Source: Anagrus nilaparvatae (lineage: Eukaryota; Arthropoda; Insecta; Hymenoptera; Mymaridae). Taken from it: 64,000 nt of DNA. The DNA lies in the NCBI GenBank assembly GCA_022575985.1, contig JAKSXM010000231.1, positions 24,714,501 through 24,778,500 of the forward strand, in the 5' to 3' direction. The notes under the pieces are model-generated. The model did not search any database and had not been told where the DNA came from. It saw only the letters and a list, made by a program, of their open reading frames with translations. Made by a program: the position numbers and the translations under genes. This document shows, in pieces, positions 31,601-43,660 of the stretch (position 1 is the first letter of the stretch; each line of letters begins with the position of its first letter).

Positions 31601-32850
31601 TAAGACCTAATTTTTTTTTCAAAAATTTTTTCACCAAAAAATCTCAAGTTACTTTTTTTTTTTTGATTTGGATGTAATACCTCATTTATTTCCATGAAAG
31701 TACTTATATTTGAAAGTATGGTTTTTACACTATATCTCGAATCTGATACTTAATTTTCTGAAAATTTTTTTTCTAAAATTTTTTTCACAAAAAAATACAA
31801 AAAATACAAATTTTTTTTTTCTTTTTGGACGTAGTACCTAATTTATTTCCATGGAAGTACTAGTTTTAAGAACCTTGTTTATTGTAATTTTTTGGATCTG
31901 ATACTTAATTTTTTCAAAATTTTTTTTGTCAAAATTAAAAAAAAATAAAAATAAAAAAAACTGCAATATTTTTTTTTTTTTTTGGTGTAATACCTCATTT
32001 AATTCTATGAAAGTACAATTATCTGAAAATATTGTAACTAGTGATATTTCAAAACCATTATTGAATTAAGACCTAATTTTTTTTCCAAACATTTTTTTAT
32101 CAAAAAATCTCAAACCCCCCCCTTTTTTTTTATTTTGAATGTAATACCTCATTTATTTCCATGAAAGTACTTATACTTGAAAGTATGGTTTTTACTTGAT
32201 ATCTCCAATCTGATACTTAATTTTTTGAAAATTTTTTTCCTAAAATTTTTTCACAAAAAAATACAAAAAATACGAAACTTTTTTTTCTTTTTGGACGTAG
32301 TACCTAATTTATTTCCATGGAAGTACTAGTTTTAAGAACCTCGTTTACAGTAATTTTTTGGAATTGATACTTAATTTTTTCAAAATTGTTATTATCTAAA
32401 TTAAAAAAAAAGAAAAATAAAAAAAATTGCAATATTTTTTTGGTGTAATACCTCTTTTAATTCTATGAAAGTACTAATATTTTAAAATATTGTAACCAGT
32501 GATATTCCAAAACAATTTATTATCGAACGAATACCTAACTTTTTTTTCCAAAAATTTTTTTATTAAAAAAATCTCAAAATACTTTTTTTTTTTTTAATTT
32601 GGATGCAATACCTCATTTATTTCCATGAAAGTACTTATACTTGAAAGTATGGTTTTTACTCGATATCTTGAATCTGATAATTAATTTTTTGAAAATTTTT
32701 TTCTCCAAAATCTTCGTTACAAAAAAATACATAAAACATCAAATTTATTTTTCGTATTTGACATATCTAATTTATTTTAATGAGAGTACAAGTTTTAGAA
32801 ATTTAGTTTATAGTAATTTTTTGTATCCGATCACAATTTTTTTTTTATTT
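31600..32850 (+). repeat. Higher-order tandem array, ~465-bp period
   Basis: Anchor phrase ctcatttatttccatgaaag starts at about 31681, 32148 and 32612. Each large unit contains three related ~150-bp subunits, recognisable by 'taatacctcattta', 'gtagtacctaattta' and 'gtaatacctc(a/t)tttaatt'. T and A runs fill the rest. There is no ORF. Confidence 0.85.
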
Positions 32851-33413
32851 TGATATAAATTATAACACACAAGAAAAAATGATGGAAATCTTGCCTCTTT
32901 TTGACTTCCTCGGATTATTTTGTTCGTTGCTATGTTTATTTATGTATGCAGCTTAATGAAATTATAAACGATAATAAACAGCCTAAAAATATTAAATGGT
33001 TATTTTTGCATTTTAAAATTAAGATTTAAAAGTTATATTGGCATTTTTTAAAGAATCAAACAATTTATAGAATTAAATAATTTATTATTTTGTGATTAAT
33101 AGAAATAATATAAATAATGTTAAAATCTTGAAGCAATTAATGTGGCCATTTTTTTTATTACAAAATATTATTATTATTATTATTATCATTGTTGCGGAAG
33201 ATTGGTCAAATGCAAGGAGTACACTGAGAAAATAAATTATAAGAAATTATTATAAATTCTGGTAAAAACTCCTATCTTTTTATAATAATTGAGCGAATAT
33301 TTGTAATTTTCGCATCGTTACCAACCATTTCTTTTATAAAAAAAAATAAAATTAGCTTTTTTTATATTTCTCTCTTTTTAATTATGCAAAAATGATTTAA
33401 AATCCATTAACGC

Positions 33414-34120
33414 CGCACAGTGGGGCAAAACGGTCAAAAATCGCTCTTGGACTCAATTTTTGAGCTATTCACTTAAAACCTGTTTTAAACTACTTCTAGA
33501 AGTATCTAATTTGATGTGTCACTGCGGCTTTTTTGATTTTTTTTTACGAATTAGCTGTCAGCCAAAAACGCCAATTTAACAAAATTTCAAAATTAGCAAA
33601 AATTTAATTTTATATTTTGAATTTGAAGTGTTTTACACTTAATTTTATTACTGTTTACTCAACCTTTATATAAGGGATAATTGCTTTATATATATTTTAT
33701 ATATATATTCTGTGTATGTATATATATTTCTGGATAAATTTTTATAGAAAGCGAAAAACATTGGAATTTGAAGTAAAACTGAAATTATTTATGTAATATT
33801 TATGCCAGAATATATATTTAAAATATATATAACGCAATTATCCCTTATATATAGATTGAGTAAACAGTAAAAAAATTAAGCGTAAAACACTTTAAATTCA
33901 AAATATAAAATTTTGAAATTTTTGCTAATTTTGAAATTTTGTTAAATTTGCGCTTTTGGCTGACAGTCTCGCTGACAGCTAATTAGTAAAAAAAAAATCA
34001 AAAAACCCGTAGTGACACATGAAATTAGGTACTTCTAGAAGTAGTTTAAAACCGGTTTTAAATGAATAGCTCAAAAATTGAGTCCAAGAGCGATTTTTGA
34101 CCGTTTTGCCCCACTGTGCG
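33414..34120. mobile_element. 707-bp foldback element
   Basis: The ends cgcacagtggggcaaaacgg and its complement continue as long inverted arms of about 290 bases meeting in an AT-rich centre near 33770. No ORF. A clear target duplication is not seen. Confidence 0.8.
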
Positions 34121-36103
34121 CTGGCGCGACCAATCCATGGACGCTAGAATTTTCACTTTAATAACAAAATGATCTTAATAATCTACTTTACCAGCTACTA
34201 AAAACGAATAATGTATTTATAATTGCATGGTTGTAATCAATAATATTTTTTGTAAATTAAGATTACAGCCCATTGTTTGAGGAACCTCAGTGCCAGCTAG
34301 TTGGCAGGGTATTTTTCTATGTGCTTTAAAATGTCTGAAACTTTCAGGAAAATAAGTTCAATATATGTACTACAAATTTTATAAAAAATTTCTTTGCTTT
34401 TTTGCCTTTAAAGCCCTTTTTTGACTCATCCAAATTCAACCTTTCCATTTTCTGGAATTTTCCATTTTCCGGCTTTTTCCTGTAATCTAATGAAAATTCT
34501 GACTCCTCTTTATTAAGTAATTTTGAACATCTTTGTGATGCTGTATAAAAAAAAGAAAAAGTGTTGTTAAACGCATACAACTCAAACTATATACACAACA
34601 TTTTGTTTAAAAAGCATTTAAACAAACCTCCTGGGACGTTCGTTTCGTTGCTAATTTCAAAAATTATTGCCCTAGAAAACAGTAATGCATAAAAAATAAT
34701 TATGTAGATAACGTTGTACAAAGTGCTTCCAGGGCACTCAAAGAAGGCGTAAGGTTTGGGAGAGGTAGCGTACCTCCTGAACCATAGGTACATCGCTAAT
34801 AACACGTTATTCCTCGTAGAATAAAAATATATTAACAATGTTTACATTTACTTAAAAAGCAAATACTCGCAAAAATTTTTTTTTAGTAAAAAGTACATAC
34901 AAAAACTAAAATTTGAAGACTGATCAAGAAAAAAAAAAGTTACGACTCTATGAAAAATCTGCATTTGAAAAAAATGAGTTTTCTTAGTTTTTCCAATTTT
35001 CCCGTTTTCCTTGAGGTTTATTTGAAAAACTGATGGCAAATTCAGATTCAGCGGAAAATTTTACATCAAACCTATTTAAGAAACCCATTTCTTAGCTTTA
35101 TCCAGGGCGTCAAAAAAAATTTATAACCGGTTTGTGCAACTATACAACCAACGAGCATGGAACATGTTCACACATAACAGTAATAAATCCAAAAACCGAA
35201 ATTACAATAAATCCTGAAATATATATTATACTCAGTCCATAAACTTAAAGTATTCTAAGTTGTTGTTGTTATCAGGGCCTGCTCAGGTCCATACTCCCAC
35301 TTTAACAAATTATTCGAAGTCCCTAAATCGAAAATATTCTGTCCATTTCCCCCCCCCCCCTAAAAACGTCACTTTTCACCCCCCCCCTAAAAACGTCAAT
35401 TTTTCACCCCTCCCTTAAAACGTCAATTTTTGACCCCCCCCCTGCCGAGCCATACTTTTTCAAATACCCCATCCAATGAACATGCTTCATGTTAAAATAA
35501 AATCGGAAATTGACATTTTTAAAAATGATTCTTTTTGAAAACCATATAACATCGAAAAATAGCCGCCATTTTGTACAATTTGAATCTAAAACCTTAAAAT
35601 GGTATCATATTACCATATAGCAAACCCAACCCAATTGGTTTTTTTTAATTTCCCGACTTTTAGCTTTCCGTTAGTAAAGTTTCACTAAGAATTACTTACT
35701 TATAAGAAATGATTATATTTATTAATCATTTCTATATTTTCTAAATTTTGTAAAAAGTCCCTATATCCCTAATTATTGTATAAAAGGGCTTTTTCTTGTT
35801 TTAACTTTATACATTTACATATAATCTTTAAATGAATACTAATTTTTATTTACAATTATATACATGTTATTCTAAAATCTATTTATAAATTATTTACCCT
35901 TTAGTGAATGCAAGTAACCCTTTATAAAAGTTATTTCATTTTTTAATATTTTTAATTGAATGAAGCATTTACTTGTATTCCACGTAAGGTAAAGCCCTCT
36001 GGATTATCATATATTAAATATTGATGAATCCATGATGGCTATTATATATATTGATATGACATATATACACATATGGATACTTATGTAATATAAATTTACC
36101 GAT
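34121..36103. other. AT-rich stretch with C-runs and a dispersed repeat
   Basis: Segment 34569-34631 recurs inverted at 41134-41195 (acgcatacaactcaaactat). Three imperfect copies of a 'cccccctaaaaacgtca' phrase lie at 35349-35443. Short frames on the minus strand (34344-35039) are Lys/Phe-rich and look non-coding. Nothing else recognised. Confidence 0.45.
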
Positions 36104-36530
36104 TTATAAACATTTATCAACTTTTGAATTTTTAAAGCCATTTTTAATTATAAAATCATTAAAGGTTGCATTCCATTCACGGGGAATTTGCTTGAATCCG
36201 TAGAGAGTTTTATTCAACTTATATACAAGACCCGGTTTTGAACTAATACCCTCAGGTACCGACATATAAATTTCCCCATTTAAATGACCATGTAAAAAGG
36301 CATTTTTTACATCTAATTGTCTTGTATATAGGTTTTTACAATTTATAAAACTAACTAAAACTCTAAACGTTGTCAAACGAACTACCGGCGCATGGATCTC
36401 TTCATAATCGAAACCTTTTCTCTGTGAACACCCCTTAATACATAACCTAGCTTTATGCTTCACAGAATCATTTTCAGCACTTAATTTTAAATTAAAAATC
36501 CACTTAGAGTCTATTAATTTTTACCTTGAG
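36104..36530 (-). pseudogene. Copia reverse transcriptase fragment
   Basis: IDSKWIFNLKLSAENDSV leads to KHKARLCIKGCSQRKGFDYEE, then APVVRLTTFRVLVSF, QLDVKNAFLHGHLNGEIY and YKLNKTLYGFKQIPREW. This is the N-terminal half of RVT_2. It stops shortly after SKVDKCL, so the catalytic DD motif is lost. Frame changes by one base near 36510. Confidence 0.85.
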
Positions 36531-37284
36531 GTAAATTACATAAAGTCCATGTTTCATTTTCAACTAATGCGTTGACTTCTTCATCAACAGTTAACCACTT
36601 GTCTTTGTTGACGCTATGATAAATATCATCAAAACAGCTTGGCACATCTTCAACATATGATTCTGTGAGATTCACTACTATATCGTAATCCTTATGCCAA
36701 ATAGGCGTTTTTCTTTCTCGTGAGCTGTGACGAATCACATTCACGTTGTCATTTGACTTGTCTAGACTTTCATTACTACCTGAACTTGAATTTTCATGAC
36801 CTGATGAGTTTACCATATTTTCACTCGATGTTAAATATCTATCTGACTCCACAAAATCATTTTCTTTATCATATTCAAAGTTTGACTCGTCAAACACAAC
36901 ATCACAACCAGAAATGACCTCGCGATCTTCAGGACACCATAGGCTGTAACCGTTGACACAATAACCAACCATAAAACATTTTTTCCATCTTGAACTAAAC
37001 TTTCCACCAACAAGTACCTTTGGAATATGCAAATGAGAAACACAACCAAATACTTTTAATTTCTTATAATCTGGCTCTTCATTATACCATAAAGCAGCTG
37101 GTACTTTCCCATTTAAAGCTGCAGTCGGACACCGATTAATTATATAAACGCTAGTCCTAACTGTCTCTGACCAAAAGTTTCTATTAAGATTCGAATTTAA
37201 CAAGAGACATCTTACTCTGTCACATATACTCCGATTCATACGCTCGGCGACTCCGTTTTGTTCCAGTGTATACGGTATCGACAA
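36514..37284 (-). pseudogene. Copia integrase C-terminal region
   Basis: It starts at TLEQNGVAERMNRSI, the end of the integrase core holding the catalytic Glu. NFWSETVRTSVYIINRCP, the domain KVFGCVSHLHIP and the SRWKKCFMVGYCVNGYSLW block follow. Then comes a Ser/Asn/Asp-rich linker and RERKTPIWHKDY before RT. The preceding core with two catalytic Asp residues is deleted. Confidence 0.85.
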
Positions 37285-37375
37285 TTCATATTGAATTCCT
37301 TTTTCGTTAAATTATTCAAACATCTCATTTGACAGGTATTAACCACCGTTGTCACATCAAAATCTACTGATTTTA

Positions 37376-37786
37376 TTACTGAAATGCGACCTTTGAAGAC
37401 ATTATACTTCCTGATTTAGCAGCTTTTATGTACACAGGTTTTTCTAACCTTTCTATATTTTCTAACACAGTGTTACTGGCAGCAAGATGCTCAGATGCCC
37501 CTGAATCAAGACACCACTCACTGCCGTTATTATTATTATTATCATTAGTAATACTAAAGGCGTACTGATACTCGTCACCTAAATCTTCCCGTGTTGTCAC
37601 GTTCGCAGACGATTTAACCCCCGAAGAGGTGCTTGTGTCTTTACCATCTGGACAATCTGACTTTTTGTGTCCAAATATATGACACCGATAACATTTAAAA
37701 GGAAATTTAGAATCTCCCCCTTTTTTATTATTTTTACCTTTAGTATTTACATGAGTCGAAAACGCTGCCGGTAAATCAGTTACCAT
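37376..37786 (-). pseudogene. Copia zinc knuckle and protease
   Basis: CYRCHIFGHKKSDC is a complete CX2CX4HX4C knuckle (37660-37705). It is followed by a Ser/Thr linker and SEWCLDSGASEHLA, the Copia protease active site. It ends soon after. Confidence 0.85.
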
Positions 37787-38260
37787 TTCTTTCTTACTAA
37801 CACTTGCTCGTTTCGTTTAACGAGCGTAAATTAACCGACTTTTTACGAAACTTAAAGTTGAATTTTCAGCACTCACCGTTTCAATTCAGTTACGACATTA
37901 TTAAATTCTTTTGGCATACTTAACAAAAGCATACCCACTCTGTCTGTTTTTTTCTATAGTTGCACCAGTCCAATTCTCGATTCTCGAACAAGTTTATCAA
38001 ATGTAAGAAAATGATTTGTCAATGTCGATTGGTTTTAGCGTGATCTTCAAGTTCTTTCGTTTTCGCCGTTTTTTGAGCTGTTGTATCCTCTTCATTAAAA
38101 ATGACTTTATCTGTATACGGTGCAACTATATAGTCTATAAGCTCTAATTCTGTTAACAAAGTTTCCATTCTAAATTTCCAGTTATCAAAATTAGTAGAGT
38201 CGGCTTCAATAATGCCTTTACCACCAATAAAGCAATAAAAATACAAAAGAATAATTAAGT
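37787..38260 (-). pseudogene. Copia gag fragment
   Basis: FDNWKFRMETLLTELEL is the start of the Copia gag (UBN2-type) domain. The remainder (about 38020-37790) continues in shifted frames with LTNHFLTFDKLVRESR. Short and broken. Confidence 0.65.
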
Positions 38261-38653
38261 ATTTAAATTTTATGATTTGATTTCTAAAAAAAAAAAAAAA
38301 TGCATTTAATAATATAATAAGGAATTTTTTAATATTTATATAATCTACAATTCAACCTGATTAAAACGCATTTTGAATCGTGAAAATCCGCCGAGATTTC
38401 GCGAAAATCAGACAAAAAAAAGAATAAGTGCAATTTTTAAACAAGTCAATATTGGCGTTATTTATTGACCGATTTTTTTCATTCAAATTTCATTTTAATT
38501 GGGTTAAAAAGCAGAATATTAGTTGATGCAAAAATATTTTTTTTTCGTGAAAACTCGCAAAGAAATTTTTTTTTTTTTTTAAAAGAATTCTTAATGATAC
38601 CCTGCTGTGAGCCGGTGAGAATTCAAAAAAATAATAAATACTAATATAATATA
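38261..38653. other. AT-rich spacer
   Basis: Homopolymer A and T runs; no gene seen between the Copia remnant and the Tc1-like element. Confidence 0.4.
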
Positions 38654-39935
38654 TACAGGGTTGAAAAAGTAATTAAAAAAAAGAAAGTAACTTAGTAATT
38701 AGCACTATCAAATTTTAATACGATTTATTAGAGATATAATATATAAATAAAATATTGCAAATTGCAGCATATTATCAAAGTGGTTGGAGTGTTGCTCAAA
38801 TATCTGAGCATTTACAAGTTTCAAAAGTGACTGTGCACAAGTGGAAAAATGCTGCAGGTGAAAATTTTCAAGATCACAGAATTAATAACCAAAGACCGAG
38901 ATTACCGATAGCTGAGTCAGACCAACAAATGGTTAATATTATAAGAAATAATCCATTTTCTCCGTGTGCAAATATAACAAACCAATTAAACCTTGATGTA
39001 TCCTTATCAACCGTTAGACGCAGATTACATGAATATAATGTGCATGCATATAAACCTGCTCGTAAAATCGCAATGTATCCAATGCATTATAATAACAGAT
39101 TAATATTTGCTCAGCGATATTTTCCTTTAGGGGTGGATTTTTGGCGACACGCTATTTTTGTTAACGAAAAAGTTTTTACTTCATCTGCAGACGGGCGAAA
39201 AATAGTATGGCGGCCTCCGAATTCCAGATATGACGAGCAATATGTCCTAAAAAATTATAATAGTGGACGTATCACTTGCGGATTTTTCGGCTGGATGTCA
39301 TCCGATGGTGTTGGCGAATTCAACGAAATAAGCCCTAATATCGTTCTGTAGAGTATGTGAATATTCTAGAAACTGTTTTACTTCCAAGTGTACGGCTATT
39401 TAACTCTAGAGAATAATTGCCAATTTTCACACTTATACAAGATATTTCAAGTGTACATAAATCTCATTATACACGGGACTGACTAAATGACCATCGAGAT
39501 GAAATACAAGTTGTTGATTGGCCAGCGAAATCACCTGACCTGAATGTAATAGAAAACTTATGGGGTCTTATGGTAAGTTCATGGGGCCCCTGTAGAAATG
39601 AGAGGAATAAAAGAAATTTACAGCAGCATGCAATTGATGTATGGAAAAGTTTACGAGCAAGACCACGAATATGCAGCAAATTGGTAGATTCTATGCCAAG
39701 AAGATTGCAAAAAGTGATAGATGCTCAAGGGGCACCAATAAAATATTAATTAATTTTTTAAATGTTTTTATAACTATAATATGTGTTTTTTCGATATTGT
39801 CAAAATGGCAATTGGAGTATCTAGAAAATATATGCATTCTTAAAAATTTAATTAATTTGTTTAATTTATTCTTAAACATCAGAAAACTAACATAAATTTT
39901 AATTCTAATATCTAACACTTATGCCCATCCCTGTA
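38654..39935 (+). mobile_element. Tc1-like DNA transposon remnant
   Basis: The ends read tacaggg (38654) and ccctgta (39929-39935), each with an adjacent 'ata', consistent with TA target sites. The interior carries a broken transposase. The inverted repeat beyond the first ten bases is diverged. Confidence 0.75.
38755..39745 (+). pseudogene. Tc1/mariner transposase, inactivated
   Basis: The N-terminal helix-turn-helix is visible (WSVAQISEHLQVSKVTVHKW), then a second paired-like helix region (LSTVRRRLHEYNVHAYKPAR). The first catalytic position reads VNEKVF where the family has (S/T)DEK.F, so the first Asp is Asn. The ORF ends at 39351. The rest lies in shifted frames: LPSVRLF and a stop, then DWPAKSPDLNVIENLWG near 39520, containing the second Asp and the Glu region, then a basic C-terminus to about 39745. 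The catalytic substitution and the stops show it is dead. Confidence 0.85.
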
Positions 39936-39989
39936 TATGTTAAAAACGCTGTTAAATTTTATTTATCCCAAAAATAGTAAAAATTGAAT

Positions 39990-40790
39990 ATCTCCAAAAG
40001 TACGAAAGCTGAGTCGCAAAACTATAACCTATGTTATCCGCATACTTTTATTTCTTATTATGACACCGGTTTAGTGTCAATTGGTTCGGCGGTTATTGAG
40101 TCATTGAGTCATTAGGGTACAGACAGACAGGCAAATAAATGTTCAAATATATATAGTATATAGTATTCAGATATGTATATATAGATAGTACAAGAAATGA
40201 ATGAATCAAGTAATACCAATTGCGACATTAAAATTTTATTATATTTTTCAGTTATTTCACTTTTTAACTAAATTTTCGAAAAAAAAATTTTTTATTTTAA
40301 CTTTATTTTGACACCGGTTTTATGTAATTTCGAGCCTCGTGATGAAATACATAGACGCACAGGCACACAAATAAATTATTAAAAATACCATTAAAAATAA
40401 AAAAATGAAGAAAAAAATTTTTTACCAGCTTCAAAAATATTTTATAAACTTTTAAGGATACCTCCGTTTTGAATAAAAATTTAGGAGAATACGTAAAAAT
40501 TGGTGACAATAAAATTTGTCGATAGTCTCGAGATATTTTAATTTTTTTCAAAATTTTTAAAAACTTTATCAATTTCAAAAATACTAAAAATTAAATATCT
40601 CAAAAACTACGATAGCTGAGCAGAAAATCTATGACCTATGTCACCCGCAAACTTTTTATCTTTAGGTTTGATGCCAATCGGTTCGGCGGTTCTTGCGTCA
40701 TTAGGGTATAAACACACAAACAAACAAACAAACAAACAAATAAATAAATTTTCAAATGTATATAGTATTAAGATATGACATATATGCACA
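39990..40790 (+). repeat. Three diverged copies of a dispersed repeat
   Basis: The phrase 'aaa(a)ctacgatagctgag ... acctatgt.a.ccgca' with 'ggttcggcggtt.ttg.gtca' and an acaga/acaaac simple tail occurs at about 39985-40140 and 40590-40740. A partial copy is at 40300-40400. The layout looks like the 3' end of a non-LTR or SINE family, unidentified. Confidence 0.55.
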
Positions 40791-41639
40791 TATGGATACG
40801 CGCATTATACCCACATGTATATCATACCGTTTCGATACAGTCATGACCGTTCCTCTATTTTCTTATAAGATTTCTACATATACATGTATATATACATACA
40901 CATGTATATTCTATTATTATATTTATATATTATATTTATTTCTTATGACACCTACACCTGTGTTGTTACAATGGATCACGTTAACAGGTGATGTAAAATG
41001 TGGAATAGTATTCGTTAGCAAAAAAAATTTTTATATATTTATTCACAAATAGAAGCTACATTTGAATTCTTAACATGTACTATCAAAATATCACAAAAAA
41101 CTCTGCAAAAGGGCAACCAAATGAACATACCAAGAGGTTTATTTAAATGCTTTTTAAAAAATGTTGTGTATGTAGTTTGAGTTTTATGCGTTTTACAATA
41201 CTAAAATATCTACTGGCAATTTGCGCGAATTCTAAATTTTCCTTAAATAGGCTGAAACTCGTAATAGTATCATGGTATCAAGTGTGCATTAACATACTCT
41301 GCAAGAGCTAATTTCAAGGAATTTAATTTTTTTTTTAATCACCATAAATAAAGTATCAATATTGTTTTGTATTTGTTGTTTTAATCACTGTAATGTATAA
41401 TTATGTATTTGTTTAACCTCATTTATGTACTCTATACGGATATCTGACAGTTATCACCAGAATTGCCCATGCCGTCATATCCTCCACTATTTTAATTCTT
41501 CATTTATTTATCGCGTTTGTTTCGCATTTGTGACCGTCAAACCTCTGATCAAGCAGGTACGCGACCTCTTCCAAACCCTATGCCAGCTTATAATGTTCTT
41601 GGCACACTTCATATATTGATAATTTTGTTCTATTTAAAA
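40791..41639. other. AT-rich stretch
   Basis: Contains a tacatatacatgtatat microsatellite-like run (40870-40940) and the inverted partner (41134-41195) of the 34.6-kb repeat. No coding sequence. Confidence 0.4.
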
Positions 41640-42660
41640 ATTATGCGGATGCCTCAGTCCTAGAACAATGATAGTATTAATTGTAAGATTTAAACTTTTC
41701 ACCAAAAAAACCACGAGCCTTTAACGTTCAGATCGAAAAGCTGTCGTGCTATTGACCTAGCCATAAAGGCTCTTAAAGTCTTCTTTAACCGTGTCCTTAA
41801 TCCCTATGTTTTTAACTTAGGGTTACCGACTGAGTTTTAAATTTGTCATATGTAGTTATTTCATTCATATAATTAAAATATCACGTAAAAAAGTGAGTAA
41901 TTTTGCGATACGAATATAAATTTTATCCAGTGTTAAACATAAATTTACTAAGTCTAAAATGTCTAAATCGAAAAATTTGTAACAACATTTGTCAAACCTA
42001 AGTTGGTGAAAAGTTTGTAACGAAGTTCTCAATTTTTTACGTGACATCTTAATAATAGGAATTAAATGAATATATTTTACATATTTAAAGCTGAGTCGGT
42101 AATCCTAAGTTAAAAACAGGGGGTTTTAGCGAACGGCTAAAGAAGATTTTAAGAACCTTGACGGTTTGGCCAATATCGCACCAGCTTTTGGATCTGAACG
42201 TTAAAGGCTTTGCGGCCCGACTCAGACAAAATAATTTCAGATATTTTTTTCTGAAAACATTGAATCCTGAATTTCTATCATTTTTTTTGGGCCCCTTCAA
42301 GAAGGGGCCTTTTTCGTAGGACGAGGAGAATGTATTTACGCATACCATACACCACGTACTGTATGGTTATGTGGGACTCGACCTCAAATTTATGGTTGCT
42401 CAGATACTCAGTATAACTGAGGAGGAATTACAATACCCACTAAACTCCCCACCCTCCTGCATTTATGATAATATCATAGAATCCGGACCGGGACTCCCTG
42501 TTTAGGTATTACTTCGGTCTGGAAACAATGCAGCCAAGGCATTTCTTCGCCATACCCTGTCAATAAAGGAGGAGCGTTTCCTACGAGAGGAAATACTACA
42601 AGAGGAATTTCTATCATTACTAGTACTGAGGCAACCACATAATTTTAAATTAGAATAAAA
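41640..42660. mobile_element. Foldback element with SINE-like inverted ends
   Basis: Left end (41640-41735) is a SINE-related sequence in minus orientation; right end (42150-42660) is the same in plus orientation. Between them lie inverted arms (ccctatgtttttaacttagg near 41802 against cctaagttaaaaacaggggg near 42105) around an AT-rich centre. The right SINE part is split by the R1-tail insertion at 42283-42604. Confidence 0.6.
42283..42604 (-). mobile_element. 5'-truncated R1-clade insertion with 14-bp duplication
   Basis: On the minus strand it holds the last part of ORF2 and the 3' untranslated region, nearly identical to 15940-16258. It ends in a run of A (T-run at 42281-42288 on plus). 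It is flanked by the direct repeat gaatttctatcatt at 42269-42282 and 42605-42618. Target-primed reverse transcription with 5' truncation explains all parts. Confidence 0.85.
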
Positions 42661-42728
42661 TTAACATTACGTAGTTAATGCGGTCTGAAAAATTAAATGG
42701 CAAATTACACTTTAGGAGTAACTGATTA

Positions 42729-42960
42729 GCAACGGGAAATCCTTTATCTGGCATTTATTTTAATTTTTATGAACAAAAATACCTTTTCTCTAGTAACAAT
42801 AGCATCATTTTTTATACATATTTCGTTGATGATGTCTTCATCATATAGAATCGTACCAAGAGGCAGTTGAATTTACTCTTGAAGCAGGAGATAGCAATTA
42901 ATTTTGAACAAATATACAAATTAAACTTTTTTTATCACTCGTTAATAATAGAAAATAATA
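42729..42960 (+). pseudogene. Penelope-like reverse transcriptase fragment
   Basis: One frame gives ATGNPLSGIYFNFYEQKY and then FYTYFVDDVFII, ending in TAG at about 42850. It then shifts frame to QEAVEFTLEAGDSN. The order 'MG.PLS...N...E ... YVDD ... FT.E' is that of Penelope-like RT. The fragment is about 75 codons; the GIY-YIG endonuclease is not present. Confidence 0.55.
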
Positions 42961-43660
42961 ATAGTATAAATAAATAATGAATAAAAACGATTTTTTCCAG
43001 CAACAATAATAATTTATTTAATTATTAACGTTTTCATTATATTCGAACTCTCTGCAAAATTTATGAAAATTTATATCTTAAATACATTTATATACAAAAA
43101 TAAAACTACTTGTGCAAATTGTTTGGTGACCTCCGTATAACGAAAAAAGTTCTAAGAGGTCAACAAATATAACCTATGGTTAATAAAAGAGCATACATAC
43201 AAAAATAAAACTAAAGTTTGCTATATTTTTACCTTTAAAATATTAATACTGCATATTTACAATAAATAATTCTCTAAAATTAATATGATTATTGCATAAA
43301 TTTAAAAATATGTATTTAGTTAGTTATGCATGTCCTTTGTGCTTAACCTCCTTAATACTAAATTACCCGGGACGAGTATAAGACTGAGCGAAGCTATAGA
43401 AAATTTTTTGATTTATTTTATAATTTTTTTTAAATCATTATATTATTATTTCTTATTTAAAAATAATCCAAGTTAAAAATTAATAGTTTCGTATTTAATC
43501 ATCTGTATAAGTATTATTTTATCGTATATATAGTTTATTTGGTCTAGGAGTAATTGTTTTGTTTAAAATAAATTTAGGCATATAAATGAAAAAAAATATA
43601 ATTTATTGAATTATTAATGTATGAAATTGAATATAATTTGTTTTATTTTATTGTTATATT
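42961..43660. other. AT-rich stretch, probable Helitron 3' flank
   Basis: No coding sequence. It should contain the 3' end of the minus-strand Helitron. The phrase agactgagcgaagct at 43381-43395 recurs inverted at 56679-56693 and may mark that end. No certain CTRR terminus was fixed. Confidence 0.35.

Larger units (their letters stand above)
36104..38260 (-). mobile_element. Copia-type LTR retrotransposon remnant, minus strand
   Basis: Order on the minus strand: gag, zinc knuckle with protease, integrase C-terminal part, RT N-terminal half. The integrase core is missing between 37376 and 37284. RT ends before the catalytic YxDD box. It is a different family from the plus-strand Copia at 26.7 kb, judging by protein sequence. 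Confidence 0.85.

Noticed and set aside
34344..35039. Three consecutive minus-strand frames as a possible small gene
   Set aside because: Composition is Lys/Phe/Asn-rich from A and T runs, frames differ, and no splice signals join them.
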